From: Saliphagus infecundisoli
Lineage (GTDB): Archaea > Halobacteriota > Halobacteria > Halobacteriales > Natrialbaceae
Assembly: GCF_020177375.1 (NCBI RefSeq)
Contig: NZ_JAIWHV010000032.1
Location: 1-34,436 of the forward strand
Length of the DNA: 34,436 bases
Reading direction: 5' to 3'
The translations under genes were made by a program, and so were the position numbers. Positions within the stretch are counted from its first letter, which is position 1. The number at the start of each line of letters is the position of its first letter. Positions 12,067 through 19,658 of the stretch are shown piece by piece. The notes beneath the pieces were generated by a model. The model made no database searches and was not told where the DNA came from. It worked only from the letters and a program-made list of their open reading frames with translations.

Positions 12067-14070
12067 TCAAAACCCGGCCTTTTCCAGTTCGTCGAGAAAC
12101 GCCGGGCGGTTCGAGTGCTTGTCTTTCAGGAAGTCGAGAAACTCATCGAATCGCTCTTCGGGGACGAGTTGCTGCATCTCTTCGAGGTGGTCAGCGACCG
12201 TTCGGTAGTGACGCCGCCCCGTCTCACCAGCGGCGAACGGGACGACCAGTTCGCGGTAGAACTCGAAGTACTCGGCCGGAGCGAAAGTTGCGACTGGATC
12301 CCGATACTGGCGAACTAACGAGAGATTTTCGCTGTCTTTCAGTTCCGCAAACCCGTTTTCGAGGTCGGCTTCGTGGACGTACATGGCGATGAGTTTCTGC
12401 CGGTTGTCCGCGAACTGTCGCTCGAATTCCTCGTAGAGTGACTGCCACTCTTGGTCATCACAGATGTCTTTCATATCGTCGTAGGCTGCCCACTCGGTAT
12501 GATCGAGAAACAACTGTTTCAGCGTGCGACGGTACGCCTCTGTGTCACGCTCGCGGTAGAGGTCGGCAGCGAGCCAGCGAAGGTCAGTCGTCGACCGGAA
12601 TGTCTCGATTCCATCTTCGAGAACCTCGATTGCACGGTCTTCGTTCCCCTCCTCGATCAACCGCTCGGCGTACTGTTTACAGAAGCGGGTGCTTTCGAGA
12701 TAGACCTCCTCGTACAGTGACGGCAGCGCCGCTTCCTCGCCGAGTTCCCTGAGGATATAGATGTACGTCGAGATGAGACTCCGTACGCGAAGCGATGAGG
12801 ATATTTCTGTCTCTCCAGCAGTCGACTCGGTCGGGTCGACATCTGCGGTGTGTGTCTCGTCAGTTGTCGGGTCGTCGATACGCAGTCTCTCGAAGGCATC
12901 GCCGACGAAGTACTCCAGTTTTAGGGTCCCGACCGCTAGGTGTTGGATGTCGAGCGTCCCACCAGTGAAGTCGTCGGGGGTGAGCGGGCCGTCGGTGAAA
13001 TCAGAAGTATAGAGAACGTCGTCCGTTCGCTCACGGTGGTGTTCCGTGGGTTCTTCCATCGATTGTTCGTCTGCCGATACTTCGACAGGGTCATCGCTGG
13101 CGGATGCGTCTTGTCGGCCGCCAGCCCCAGCGGATGTCAGTTCGCCCCCAGCTACTGCATCGAGACTGATGTTAGAGACACGCTCGTCCAGTGCGTCCAG
13201 CCAGTATTCAAGGTCGTCGGTCGTCGTACAGAGTGTTCGCAGTGCGTCGTCGTAATAATCGCTGGCGAAGCCGTGATCGGCCTCGACGAACCCTTCGCAG
13301 AGGTACTCGATGTACGGTCGCTTCTGTTCGTGGCTGTCGAGATTTTCCGCGACTGTCTCGACATACGAGTCGATGGCTCGTTCAATCTCCCGACCGTGAT
13401 ACCCGCCGCTGTCGTCGATCCGGTTCAGGTTCTCACGAATCGCTTCGGTAATCGCCCGGTAGATGTCCGTCGCCGTCTCGACGTTACCACGCTCGCGGTG
13501 TGTCTCGGCGAGGTCGTAATACTGCGAGAAATCGATGTGCGTGTCGTAGTCGATCAGCCCACCGCGGCCGGCAGCACTGTCGAATAGTTGGCCGATCTCC
13601 TGTTTGTAGTCGTAGACGGTTTTGCCCGTGTCTTCACCCGCGAACGCGACGAGGCGGTCGCGGATGTCGCGGTCGTCCTCGATAATCTCCAGCAGGAAGG
13701 ATCGAAGCTCGTCGGCTGCCATGTCCTCGACCACTGCTTCGATGTCTACCGTCTCCGACAGAGCGCTATCTGGACTGGCGTCAGTCGCACTGTCCGTGTC
13801 GGTATCGCGGTCCTCGACGGCCAGCAGAACCGCAACGATGTGTTTGCAGTCACCCGCGTAGTCGTACGGACAACTACAGCGGGTGCGAACAGTATCGTCC
13901 GCAATGTCGACAGCCACCTCGTAGTAGTTCGAGCCACGAACGGTGGCCCTGACCTCCCCGCCGTCGATGTCGAGTTCCTGAACACGCTCCTGGTGGTAGT
14001 AGTTCACACCCCGCTCGAAGGACTGTTCGGTACAGAGCGACCGAATTTCTTCGCGGGTCGGGTAGTCCAT
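12067..14070 (-). CDS. SWIM zinc-finger protein with long alpha-helical tail
   Basis: SWIM domains bind zinc and usually nucleic acid or protein; they occur with SNF2 or DEAD helicases and in recombination complexes. In this 667-aa protein the ligands are C65, C67, C75 and H77 (CSCPYDYAGDCKH), inside the usual beta framework (VRATVRGSNYYEVAVDI). After an acidic linker come DELRSFLLEIIEDDRDIRDR and a long helical, TPR/HEAT-like region (GNVETATDIYRAITEAI; EDRAIEVLEDGIETF; EEFERQFADNRQKL). Residues of about 270-370 are low-complexity acidic. The N-terminal 250 residues are paralogous to the 266-aa SWIM protein at 15265-16065. It is the last gene of a same-strand run with CcbP and pRiA4b genes, 54 nt behind CcbP. 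Confidence 0.88.
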   Translation of the reverse strand: MDYPTREEIRSLCTEQSFERGVNYYHQERVQELDIDGGEVRATVRGSNYYEVAVDIADDTVRTRCSCPYDYAGDCKHIVAVLLAVEDRDTDTDSATDASPDSALSETVDIEAVVEDMAADELRSFLLEIIEDDRDIRDRLVAFAGEDTGKTVYDYKQEIGQLFDSAAGRGGLIDYDTHIDFSQYYDLAETHRERGNVETATDIYRAITEAIRENLNRIDDSGGYHGREIERAIDSYVETVAENLDSHEQKRPYIEYLCEGFVEADHGFASDYYDDALRTLCTTTDDLEYWLDALDERVSNISLDAVAGGELTSAGAGGRQDASASDDPVEVSADEQSMEEPTEHHRERTDDVLYTSDFTDGPLTPDDFTGGTLDIQHLAVGTLKLEYFVGDAFERLRIDDPTTDETHTADVDPTESTAGETEISSSLRVRSLISTYIYILRELGEEAALPSLYEEVYLESTRFCKQYAERLIEEGNEDRAIEVLEDGIETFRSTTDLRWLAADLYRERDTEAYRRTLKQLFLDHTEWAAYDDMKDICDDQEWQSLYEEFERQFADNRQKLIAMYVHEADLENGFAELKDSENLSLVRQYRDPVATFAPAEYFEFYRELVVPFAAGETGRRHYRTVADHLEEMQQLVPEERFDEFLDFLKDKHSNRPAFLDELEKAGF

Positions 14071-14124
14071 GTGTTGTCGACGACTACCGTGCTGGTCCCT
14101 GAAAACGTGGCGCTACTCGCATAT

Positions 14125-14493
14125 TCAGCCCAGTCGCCCACCGTCGCCGTTCCAGTAGTGCCAGTCGTCGACTGCGTCCCGTGTATTCTGATCCACGTCG
14201 AGCACCTCAAGCTGTGATAGTGGCACACCGAATTCCCGGTCCATCCACTCCACGAGGACGAACATCTCCCTGCTGCTGACGACCTCATCCGTCATTCCGA
14301 CGACACGCGCTTCTTCGCCCTCTCGCAGCGGTGAGATTGTTCGTTCCTCGATACATCGCGCCTGAAATGGAACGGTCATCTCGCGTTCGAGGTAATAGCA
14401 CCAGCTGATCGCCTGCTCATCTGCGGTGTAGGCGTCGGTGAGTATCTCTCTCCGAATGCGTTTGTTTCGCTCTTCGTCTGTTTCCCCGGTCAT
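14125..14493 (-). CDS. CcbP-like calcium-binding protein family
   Basis: A 122-aa protein matching the CcbP family (PF11535 type), named for the cyanobacterial Ca2+-binding protein CcbP. Matching blocks are ILTDAYTADEQAISWCYYLE, VPFQARCIEERTISPLREGE, VVGMTDEVVSSREMFVLVEW and a closing GVPLSQLEVLDVDQNT, in the family order. The fold is a small beta barrel with acidic surface sites; calcium binding by this member is not shown by sequence. Its ATG overlaps the stop of the upstream pRiA4b gene (ATGA), so the two are translationally coupled. In many genomes such genes accompany pRiA4b-ORF3 and SWIM proteins as accessory genes; that is an impression, not a count. Confidence 0.8.
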   Translation of the reverse strand: MTGETDEERNKRIRREILTDAYTADEQAISWCYYLEREMTVPFQARCIEERTISPLREGEEARVVGMTDEVVSSREMFVLVEWMDREFGVPLSQLEVLDVDQNTRDAVDDWHYWNGDGGRLG

Positions 14494-15248
14494 TGTGGTC
14501 GTTTCTCCCTGACAATCGCGGCCGTCTCGGTCGATGCGATCACGTCGATATCGTCGAGAACCCCGTCAAGTTCGTCAGGCTCGTACACCTCCTTGACGAT
14601 ACAGTAGTAGTGCGATGGCGTGCCGAAGTCGTAAACCAGACTGAGTCTGTCGCCTTCCCAGAGTGCGCCACGCTCGGCGACCTCTCCAACCGTCATCTCG
14701 CTGGCTTTCGTGTCCGATCGGTCACCTGCTTGCTCGTACTGGTGGTCGGGAAGCATGTTGATGCTGGAATCCAGATACTCGTCTTCGAGGCCGTACATCC
14801 GGAGGTGGAAATCGTCGAGCGTGGTGAACCGACACACGAGTCTGTCCAGTTCTGCCATCGTCGTCTCGGGTCCCACGACGATATCGTACCACTCGTCTCG
14901 CGCACGACCTTTCTGCTTCCAGCGGAGCCGATACCCGATGGTTCCGATCCGCTCGGATACGTCGTCGTCAGCTCGTTCCTGTTCGTCCGCCAGTGCGTCG
15001 CGTGTATTCGACCAGCAATACGAGCAGATTTCGCCCGGTGCGTCGCCCTCGAACCCCTCTTTGTCGATTTCGTTCTGGGTGACGAATTCCGAAAGCGGGA
15101 CTCGTCGGTATCGCGGGTGCCGGCTGCTTCTACTACACATCTTCTCACCGGGAGCGCTAGGGCTAAGCGAGAAGCGATCGTCGTCCTCCAACGCACCCGC
15201 ATCCATATCGATGATGTGTGCCACTGTTCCACTCCCAATCTCGATCAC
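14490..15248 (-). CDS. plasmid pRiA4b ORF-3-like protein
   Basis: About 252 aa when started at the GTG at 15248. The C-terminal half is a pRiA4b ORF-3 domain (PF07929 type): IGYRLRWKQKGRARDEWYDI, TMAELDRLVCRFTTLDDFHL, MYGLEDEY and LSLVYDFGTPSHYYCIVKEV with its typical Y-D-F-G. The N-terminal half carries three Cys (C38, C75, C78; ICSYCW), a possible incomplete metal site. The frame is open upstream to 15458, but that part overlaps the SWIM gene and has antisense-like composition; the GTG lies 16 nt after the SWIM stop. The domain's molecular function is unknown; it is frequent in mobile and defence-rich regions. Confidence 0.8.
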   Translation of the reverse strand: MIEIGSGTVAHIIDMDAGALEDDDRFSLSPSAPGEKMCSRSSRHPRYRRVPLSEFVTQNEIDKEGFEGDAPGEICSYCWSNTRDALADEQERADDDVSERIGTIGYRLRWKQKGRARDEWYDIVVGPETTMAELDRLVCRFTTLDDFHLRMYGLEDEYLDSSINMLPDHQYEQAGDRSDTKASEMTVGEVAERGALWEGDRLSLVYDFGTPSHYYCIVKEVYEPDELDGVLDDIDVIASTETAAIVREKRPQ

Positions 15249-15264
15249 AAATCGCTCTGTCGAT

Positions 15265-16065
15265 TCACTTATTGTATCGGTCCTCCAAGTTATCGAGTTC
15301 GCGCCAGAACTGATCGCTGTTAATCGGCGGCTCCGACGTTGCCCGCGCTTCCAGCACGCCCGCGTACGTGTCGAACTCCTCGGGAGTTGGGTCGGTTGCA
15401 AGGATACAGTCGGCGTAGCCTTCGATCGCGGTCTGGATGGTCCGTGCGTAGTGGTCATACGCCCCGTCGACCCAATTATATTTTTCGTCGACTTCCTCGA
15501 ACACGGCCCGATAGACGGTCGCAGCCGCTAGATACCGGTCGCGGTTACGGTACTGCTTGGCAATCTCGAAAAACCGGGAGAAGTCGATAGCGTCGTACAC
15601 GCCAGGGTCAGCGTGCTGCTCGAACAGTTGCGCGATCTCCTCTCGGTATTCCTCGACTGATTTGTGGTCGTCACCAAAGCGTGCGAGAAACTGTTCGCGC
15701 AACTCTGCGTGTCCAGCGAGTGCGTCACGGACGAATCCACGCAGGTCGTCTGCAGACACGTCTTCGAGAACCGTCTCGATGGCCTCACTTTCGTCCTGTG
15801 GCGGGTTCGCAGCGATGTCCAACAACACCGCGACGACGTGCTTGCAGTCGCCACCACCGTCGTACGGGCAGGTACACTGCGTGTCGAGGCTCCGGCCACC
15901 GAACTCGACAGTCACGTCGTAGAGGTTCGATCCGCGGACAGCCGCGGTAACGAGATTATCGAACCGATCGAGGCGTTGAATCCTCCCTTCATCGCGGTAG
16001 TTTTGCCCGCGCTCGAACACTGCATCCGTGCTCCGATCCCGGATCGTCTTCTCGTCGACGTTCAT
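15265..16065 (-). CDS. SWIM zinc-finger protein, short paralogue
   Basis: A 266-aa SWIM protein with ligands C64, C66, C74, H76 (CTCPYDGGGDCKH). It aligns over its whole length with the first 250 residues of the 667-aa protein at 12067-14070: both have AVRGSN/TVRGSN-Y before the finger, a DEL/DDLR-containing helix, a YxxEI-QLF block and a FSxxxxxA tetratricopeptide-like repeat. It lacks the long C-terminal solenoid. The ATG at 16065 (MNVDEKTIRD) is chosen over an upstream start at 16416 because the extra 117 residues overlap the helicase remnant and are not protein-like. Gene order suggests an operon with the downstream pRiA4b, CcbP and large SWIM genes. Confidence 0.87.
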   Translation of the reverse strand: MNVDEKTIRDRSTDAVFERGQNYRDEGRIQRLDRFDNLVTAAVRGSNLYDVTVEFGGRSLDTQCTCPYDGGGDCKHVVAVLLDIAANPPQDESEAIETVLEDVSADDLRGFVRDALAGHAELREQFLARFGDDHKSVEEYREEIAQLFEQHADPGVYDAIDFSRFFEIAKQYRNRDRYLAAATVYRAVFEEVDEKYNWVDGAYDHYARTIQTAIEGYADCILATDPTPEEFDTYAGVLEARATSEPPINSDQFWRELDNLEDRYNK

Positions 16066-16088
16066 ACTCCGTCGTTCGCAACGGTGGC

Positions 16089-16555
16089 CTAACGAGATTT
16101 CGGTGTCGCATCGTCGGCCTGCCGGCTTGGATCGGCCAGTGCCATCGTGAGCGTTGCCGCGAGGCGCTTGTCGAGCGGTTCGTTTGCCCGGCCACAGTGG
16201 GGAGACTGGATACAGGCCGGACAGCCGTTCGAACACCCGAAATCGGCGAGCAGTTCCCACGTGTGTTGAAAGGGCCCTCGATGTGGTCGTATCCGTTCCT
16301 GGCCAGTCCGACACCACCGCGGTAGCTATCGTAGATGAACAGCGCACTCGTCTCTGCCTGTGGATGGTCCGTCGTCGAGACGCTCCCGACATCACGCCGG
16401 TCACAGAGAATGACAAGCGGAAACGTGGCGACGAGAGCGTGCTGGGCGGCGTGGAGTCTGCCCTCGAACGACCCGGACATCGTCTGCATCAACCGTTCGA
16501 GTCCCGGTGGGAGTGTCACGTACAATGCCCGCGTTGACAGCGTTGTTTCGGGCAT
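16089..16555 (-). pseudogene. C-terminal (DUF1998-type) fragment of an Lhr/MrfA-like helicase
   Basis: MrfA/YprA-type DEAD helicases end in a zinc-binding DUF1998 domain. The minus strand reads RALYVTLPPGLERLM, LVILCDRRDVGSVSTTDHPQ and ALFIYDSYRGGVGLARNGYD, the standard approach to the zinc site. Then one base is missing near 16275; in the next frame it continues HTWELLADFGCSNGCPACIQ and SPHCGRANEPLDKRL, with the four Cys of the site (C-x3-C-x2-C-x5-C), and stops with TAG at 16089. The 5' two-thirds, including both helicase domains, are absent. It directly precedes the SWIM operon on the same strand and was probably its helicase partner. Confidence 0.75.
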
Positions 16556-16588
16556 TGGCGGGCGCTCAACCCGGCAGGTGATCGTGTA

Positions 16589-16890
16589 TTACTCAGACTG
16601 CTCGCCTTGTTCATCGTGAACGATGGCTCGAACGTCTGCCTCCGACAGCGTGGATTCGTTCCGGGCGGTGGCGAGCTCCTCACTCAATGCAGCCACTTGT
16701 TCGCGGAGCTGTCGAACCTGCTCACGAACGTCACTCGAGGTACCCTCGACCTGCTCCGGGGTCAGCACCGGCGTTGCGAGTTCGTCTGTACCCTCTCGTG
16801 AGAGTGGAATCGGCGTGAGGAGTCGTGATCGCGTCACCTGGGACGCACTCTCGACGTTCCGAGTGACGTGATCGGCGAGTTGTGCGCTGT
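16589..16890 (-). pseudogene. C-terminal fragment of an unidentified coiled-coil protein
   Basis: The minus-strand frame contains LADHVTRNVESASQVTRSRL, then LTPEQVEGTSSDVREQVRQL and a short coiled coil REQVAALSEELATARN, ending IVHDEQGEQSE. It reads like genuine haloarchaeal protein from about 16890 downward, but the upstream 35 residues are Ser/Arg-rich and antisense to the ADP-ribosylglycohydrolase fragment. I infer that the true 5' part was lost at a junction near 16880-16905. The family is unknown. Confidence 0.45.
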
Positions 16891-17294
16891 TCAACCGAAC
16901 CCTCGCGAATCTCTTGGCTGACGAAGATCGGCCGCTGGAAACAGCCAAAACGGCTCTCGAAAGCGAGCTCCCTGAAGAAGTCAACGAGGTGATTGAACTA
17001 GTCCTCGATTCACGTCATGGACCGCGAGACACTCTCGATCTCGAGAAATCGGGCTACGTCGTCACCACGCTACAGGCTGGACTCTACCACGGGCTCACGG
17101 CCGACAGCGCCGAAGAGGCGATCGTTAATGCAGTGATGATGGGTGGGGACACCGATACGATCGGGGCAGTCGCCGGTGCCGTAGCCGGGACACGCTTCGG
17201 TGTGGATGCTCTCCCTGAACGCTGGCTCGACTCCCTCGCTGTGGGAAACGAACTCGATACGCTTGCCTCTCAACTCCTCGATATCGAGGCGTAA
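16872..17294 (+). pseudogene. 3' fragment of an ADP-ribosylglycohydrolase
   Basis: ADP-ribosylglycohydrolases (DraG/ARH family, about 300 aa) remove ADP-ribose from proteins or nucleic acids. Only the last ~140 residues remain. The diagnostic block is present: EEAIVNAVMMGGDTDTIGAV followed by AGAVAGTRFGVDALPERWL, including the metal-binding GGDTDT. The N-terminal metal site and first two-thirds are missing, and no normal start exists; the frame opens after a TGA at 16869-16871. The 5' edge meets the oppositely oriented fragment at 16589-16890, so a rearrangement removed parts of both genes. Confidence 0.75.
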
Positions 17295-17328
17295 CTAGCC
17301 TTCATACCATCCTGGACCCCCTCTACAG

Positions 17329-17658
17329 CTACTCGATGTACTCCCGCAGTTGTGCAACAGCTTGATCGACGACGTCCTCGTGGAGCGTTCCTTGGCGATA
17401 CGTGATCCATTCGGTCTTGATCGAGTTCACCGACCATGGGAGGATCGAACTCGATTTCGGCGCACCACCATCGATCCACAGGTCGTTCGAGAGAGGGAGT
17501 CGTTCATCGTGCCAAGTCCGAGTTGTCAGCGCCAGCGTAAGATACTGTTCGCCATGAAACGGCATCTTCCTCCGGCTGATGACTACGAACGGCCGCCTCG
17601 CGTCCCCGTCTTTGAACGGGTCCGCCGCGAACACGACGTCACCACGTTCCAAAGTCAT
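17329..17658 (-). CDS. PemK/MazF-type toxin
   Basis: A 109-aa protein of the MazF/PemK fold, usually a sequence-specific endoribonuclease. It starts MTLERGDVVFAADPFKDGDA, the typical first strands and G-D-V-V turn, then RRPFVVISRR and a late SSILPWSVNSIKTEWITYRQ segment equivalent to the S-K/Q strand that shapes the active site. Length is normal. Its ATG overlaps the stop of the upstream winged-helix gene by 4 nt (ATGA), so the pair is a translationally coupled toxin-antitoxin candidate. Activity and target are inferred from the family. Confidence 0.82.
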   Translation of the reverse strand: MTLERGDVVFAADPFKDGDARRPFVVISRRKMPFHGEQYLTLALTTRTWHDERLPLSNDLWIDGGAPKSSSILPWSVNSIKTEWITYRQGTLHEDVVDQAVAQLREYIE

Positions 17659-18005
17659 TCATCCGTGCCGTCGGCAGCGTGGGCCTTCCACTCCTCGACG
17701 TCTTCCTCCCCGAACTGATCGTCCAGCTCGTTCAGTTGCTGATGGAATCGATACGCATCGCGGACCCGCTCTTCGTCTCCGATCGCCCAGTAATCGCCCT
17801 TGTGCTGGACGAACTCGCGATCTTCGAGACGACGAAGGACGGTACTGATCGAGTTCTTCTTGACACCGGTTCCGTCGGCGATCTCAGATGGCGTGAACGC
17901 CTTGTCGTTGTTCCGAACGAGAAAGCGAACGACCTTCTCAGCGTTCGTGACCTCAGTGAGATCATCGCTGGTGCCCTCAGTGAACGTCTCGATGTCTATT
18001 GGCAT
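17655..18005 (-). CDS. winged-helix antitoxin/regulator partner of PemK/MazF
   Basis: A 116-aa protein with a MarR-like wHTH over about residues 20-80: TNAEKVVRFLVRNNDKAFTP, then SEIADGTGVKKNSISTVLRR and a wing EFVQHKGDYWAIGD. The acidic C-terminal tail (LDDQFGEEDVEEWKAHAADG) is the likely toxin-binding part. The ATG at 18005 (MPIDIETF) is preferred over 18032 because the extra nine residues are not typical and overlap the promoter region. It precedes the toxin with ATGA overlap, the usual antitoxin-first order. It differs from bacterial MazE, which is AbrB-like. Confidence 0.78.
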   Translation of the reverse strand: MPIDIETFTEGTSDDLTEVTNAEKVVRFLVRNNDKAFTPSEIADGTGVKKNSISTVLRRLEDREFVQHKGDYWAIGDEERVRDAYRFHQQLNELDDQFGEEDVEEWKAHAADGTDE

Positions 18006-18121
18006 GGCTGTCAGTACTGTCTCCGATGACAAAAGCGTTCGTTCGTCACCGAGTCACCGTTGTCACTCAAATATGTAGTCCTGTATCGAACAACAGAGAG
18101 TCTGACCACCCTACTCACCCC

Positions 18122-19144
18122 CTATTCGAAGGATTCGACGATCGAGAGATCGGCCTCGAGCTGTGGCTCGAGGGTCGTGCTTCGACAGTCGATCTTCAGC
18201 CGCTCGTGTTGCCAGTCAAGCCCGTCCTTCCCGCGCCATACCCCGTGAAGCGTGACACCAGGCAGGGTCACGACGCCGAAGAGGAGCGTCAGCGTATACA
18301 ACAGCAGCTCGACTTCCCGCCACGTCGCCGACGCCTTTCGCGGAAGGTCGGCGGGGAGCTCGACGTGCTGGGCGAGCAGCGTATGGCTGTGGGCCCGTTC
18401 GATGAACGTGCGATCGTTGCTAAAGAGGAGGACCTCACTTCGGTGGTTGGACGTGTAGTCGTCGTACGCGGGGATGATCTGTTCGTCGCCTCTCTCACAA
18501 TCGATCTCGTCGGCCTGCTGTGTATCGCGGATGTTCCGGTAGGCGAGCAGCCCGAGCCGGCCGATCCGTGCCGACCCAAGGGGCTGGTTCCAGTACTCCT
18601 CGTACTCGTCGCCGAATGTCTCGACGAACGGACGCGTCTCGTGGCATTTGAAATCCCAGTCGAGTTCGTCCCGGACCCCTGTAGTGAGCACGAACCCGTT
18701 GACGTATCCCGCTCCTTCCTCCGGATCACGCAACCCGAGGATCCGATCGATACGCCAGGGCAACAGATTCGTGTCGAAGCCCGCGAATACGGGTGGGTGA
18801 CCCGACAACAGATCTGGATCACCGTACCGATCGAGGAAGGATCGAATCTCGTCCAGATTCTCGATGGGGATGATCCCGCTGGCCATCGCCGACTTCACGT
18901 ATTCATTAGGAGCTGGCAGATCCTTCGCGACGCTTTCGGGGACCGTCCGACGGAGTTCGTCGCAGGCACTCGCATAATCGTCGCGTCGTGTCTCGAAGCG
19001 GACCGTACAGTCCTCAGGTTCACCGAGTTCGATCGTGACCAAGTCGCCGATCTCGCTTGAGGGATGCGAGACCGTGAAGCGGTCGTCACCCCGGTCGTAG
19101 AGCCGATTCAGCAATAGCGTGAGATGGGAGCGTTGGATCCGCAT
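18122..19144 (-). CDS. PIN-like nuclease, putative effector of a CARF pair
   Basis: A 340-aa protein with a PIN-like RNase domain over about residues 115-260. The acidic residues expected of PIN fall in order: D124 in FAGFDTNLLPWRI, D159/E160 in TTGVRDELDWDFK, D228/D229 in IIPAYDDYTSN and D244 in VLLFSNDRTFIERA. The last motif, F-S-N-D-R-x-F, is typical of the third acidic site. The N-terminal 110 residues are a separate alpha/beta region and the C-terminal 80 include a hydrophobic segment (LLLYTLTLLFGVVTLPGVTL) that could be a membrane or buried helix. Its ATG shares one base with the stop of the CARF-like gene (TGATG), so the proteins are probably made in step. RNA cleavage is inferred. Confidence 0.65.
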   Translation of the reverse strand: MRIQRSHLTLLLNRLYDRGDDRFTVSHPSSEIGDLVTIELGEPEDCTVRFETRRDDYASACDELRRTVPESVAKDLPAPNEYVKSAMASGIIPIENLDEIRSFLDRYGDPDLLSGHPPVFAGFDTNLLPWRIDRILGLRDPEEGAGYVNGFVLTTGVRDELDWDFKCHETRPFVETFGDEYEEYWNQPLGSARIGRLGLLAYRNIRDTQQADEIDCERGDEQIIPAYDDYTSNHRSEVLLFSNDRTFIERAHSHTLLAQHVELPADLPRKASATWREVELLLYTLTLLFGVVTLPGVTLHGVWRGKDGLDWQHERLKIDCRSTTLEPQLEADLSIVESFE

Positions 19145-19614
19145 CAGAAGACCTCCGTGAAGTCGATCAGTTCGATGGCCGTCCGGGGAATCACGGGGTA
19201 GCTCTCACCGAAGTAGTCCCCGTCGAGGTGGACGTAGTAGAGGTGATCGACGTCGAACTTGCGCCCGGCCTGGAAGCTGATGATCGACCAGAACTTGCGT
19301 CCAGGCGTAACGTCAACTGCGATTTCGGCGCCGACGTCTTGGCCGGCTTCGATCGCCGTCTGGAGGTACTCGACGATGGCCTCGAAGTCGCGTTCCTCAT
19401 CGATCGTTTCGACGGTCACAGTTGGCTCTTTCCCCCCGTGGGCGGTGACGATCGTTTTGATCATCGAGATCGCTCGGTCCGTAACTTCTTCGATGAACGG
19501 GTTGTCGAGAACGTAGACATCCGTCGGTTCGAAGCCTTCCCGACAGGCCGCGTTCAGCGGATTAACGATCGGTGCGACACTGGTGCTCCCGTTTGTGACC
19601 CAGACCCGCTCCAT
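19144..19614 (-). CDS. CARF-like sensor protein
   Basis: A 156-aa stand-alone Rossmann-like domain. CARF domains bind cyclic oligoadenylates or related nucleotides and control attached nucleases in type III CRISPR systems. Matching features are the first strand and loop VWVTNGSTSVAPIVNPL (residues 4-20), the strand VYVLDNP (33-39), and the signature AVDVTPGRKFWSIISFQAG (about 99-117), equivalent to the conserved D-x-T-G/P-G-x-K ligand loop, followed by DVDHLYYVHLD. The ATG at 19614 is chosen because the upstream extension to 19698 is cysteine-rich and overlaps the divergent promoter. No cas gene or CRISPR array is in the window, so any signal would come from elsewhere. Confidence 0.7.
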   Translation of the reverse strand: MERVWVTNGSTSVAPIVNPLNAACREGFEPTDVYVLDNPFIEEVTDRAISMIKTIVTAHGGKEPTVTVETIDEERDFEAIVEYLQTAIEAGQDVGAEIAVDVTPGRKFWSIISFQAGRKFDVDHLYYVHLDGDYFGESYPVIPRTAIELIDFTEVF

Positions 19615-19658
19615 GCTCTTATCCGCTCGACAACTCAAATAAAGATACGGTACGAATA

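Noticed and set aside
15989-16555. 188-codon frame read as an intact gene
   Set aside because: After GYDHIEG the frame loses family similarity while another frame continues it, so it is a frameshifted helicase tail.
17999-19060. 353-codon plus-strand open frame
   Set aside because: It is antisense to the PIN-like gene, whose acidic codons and motifs are clearly the real ones.
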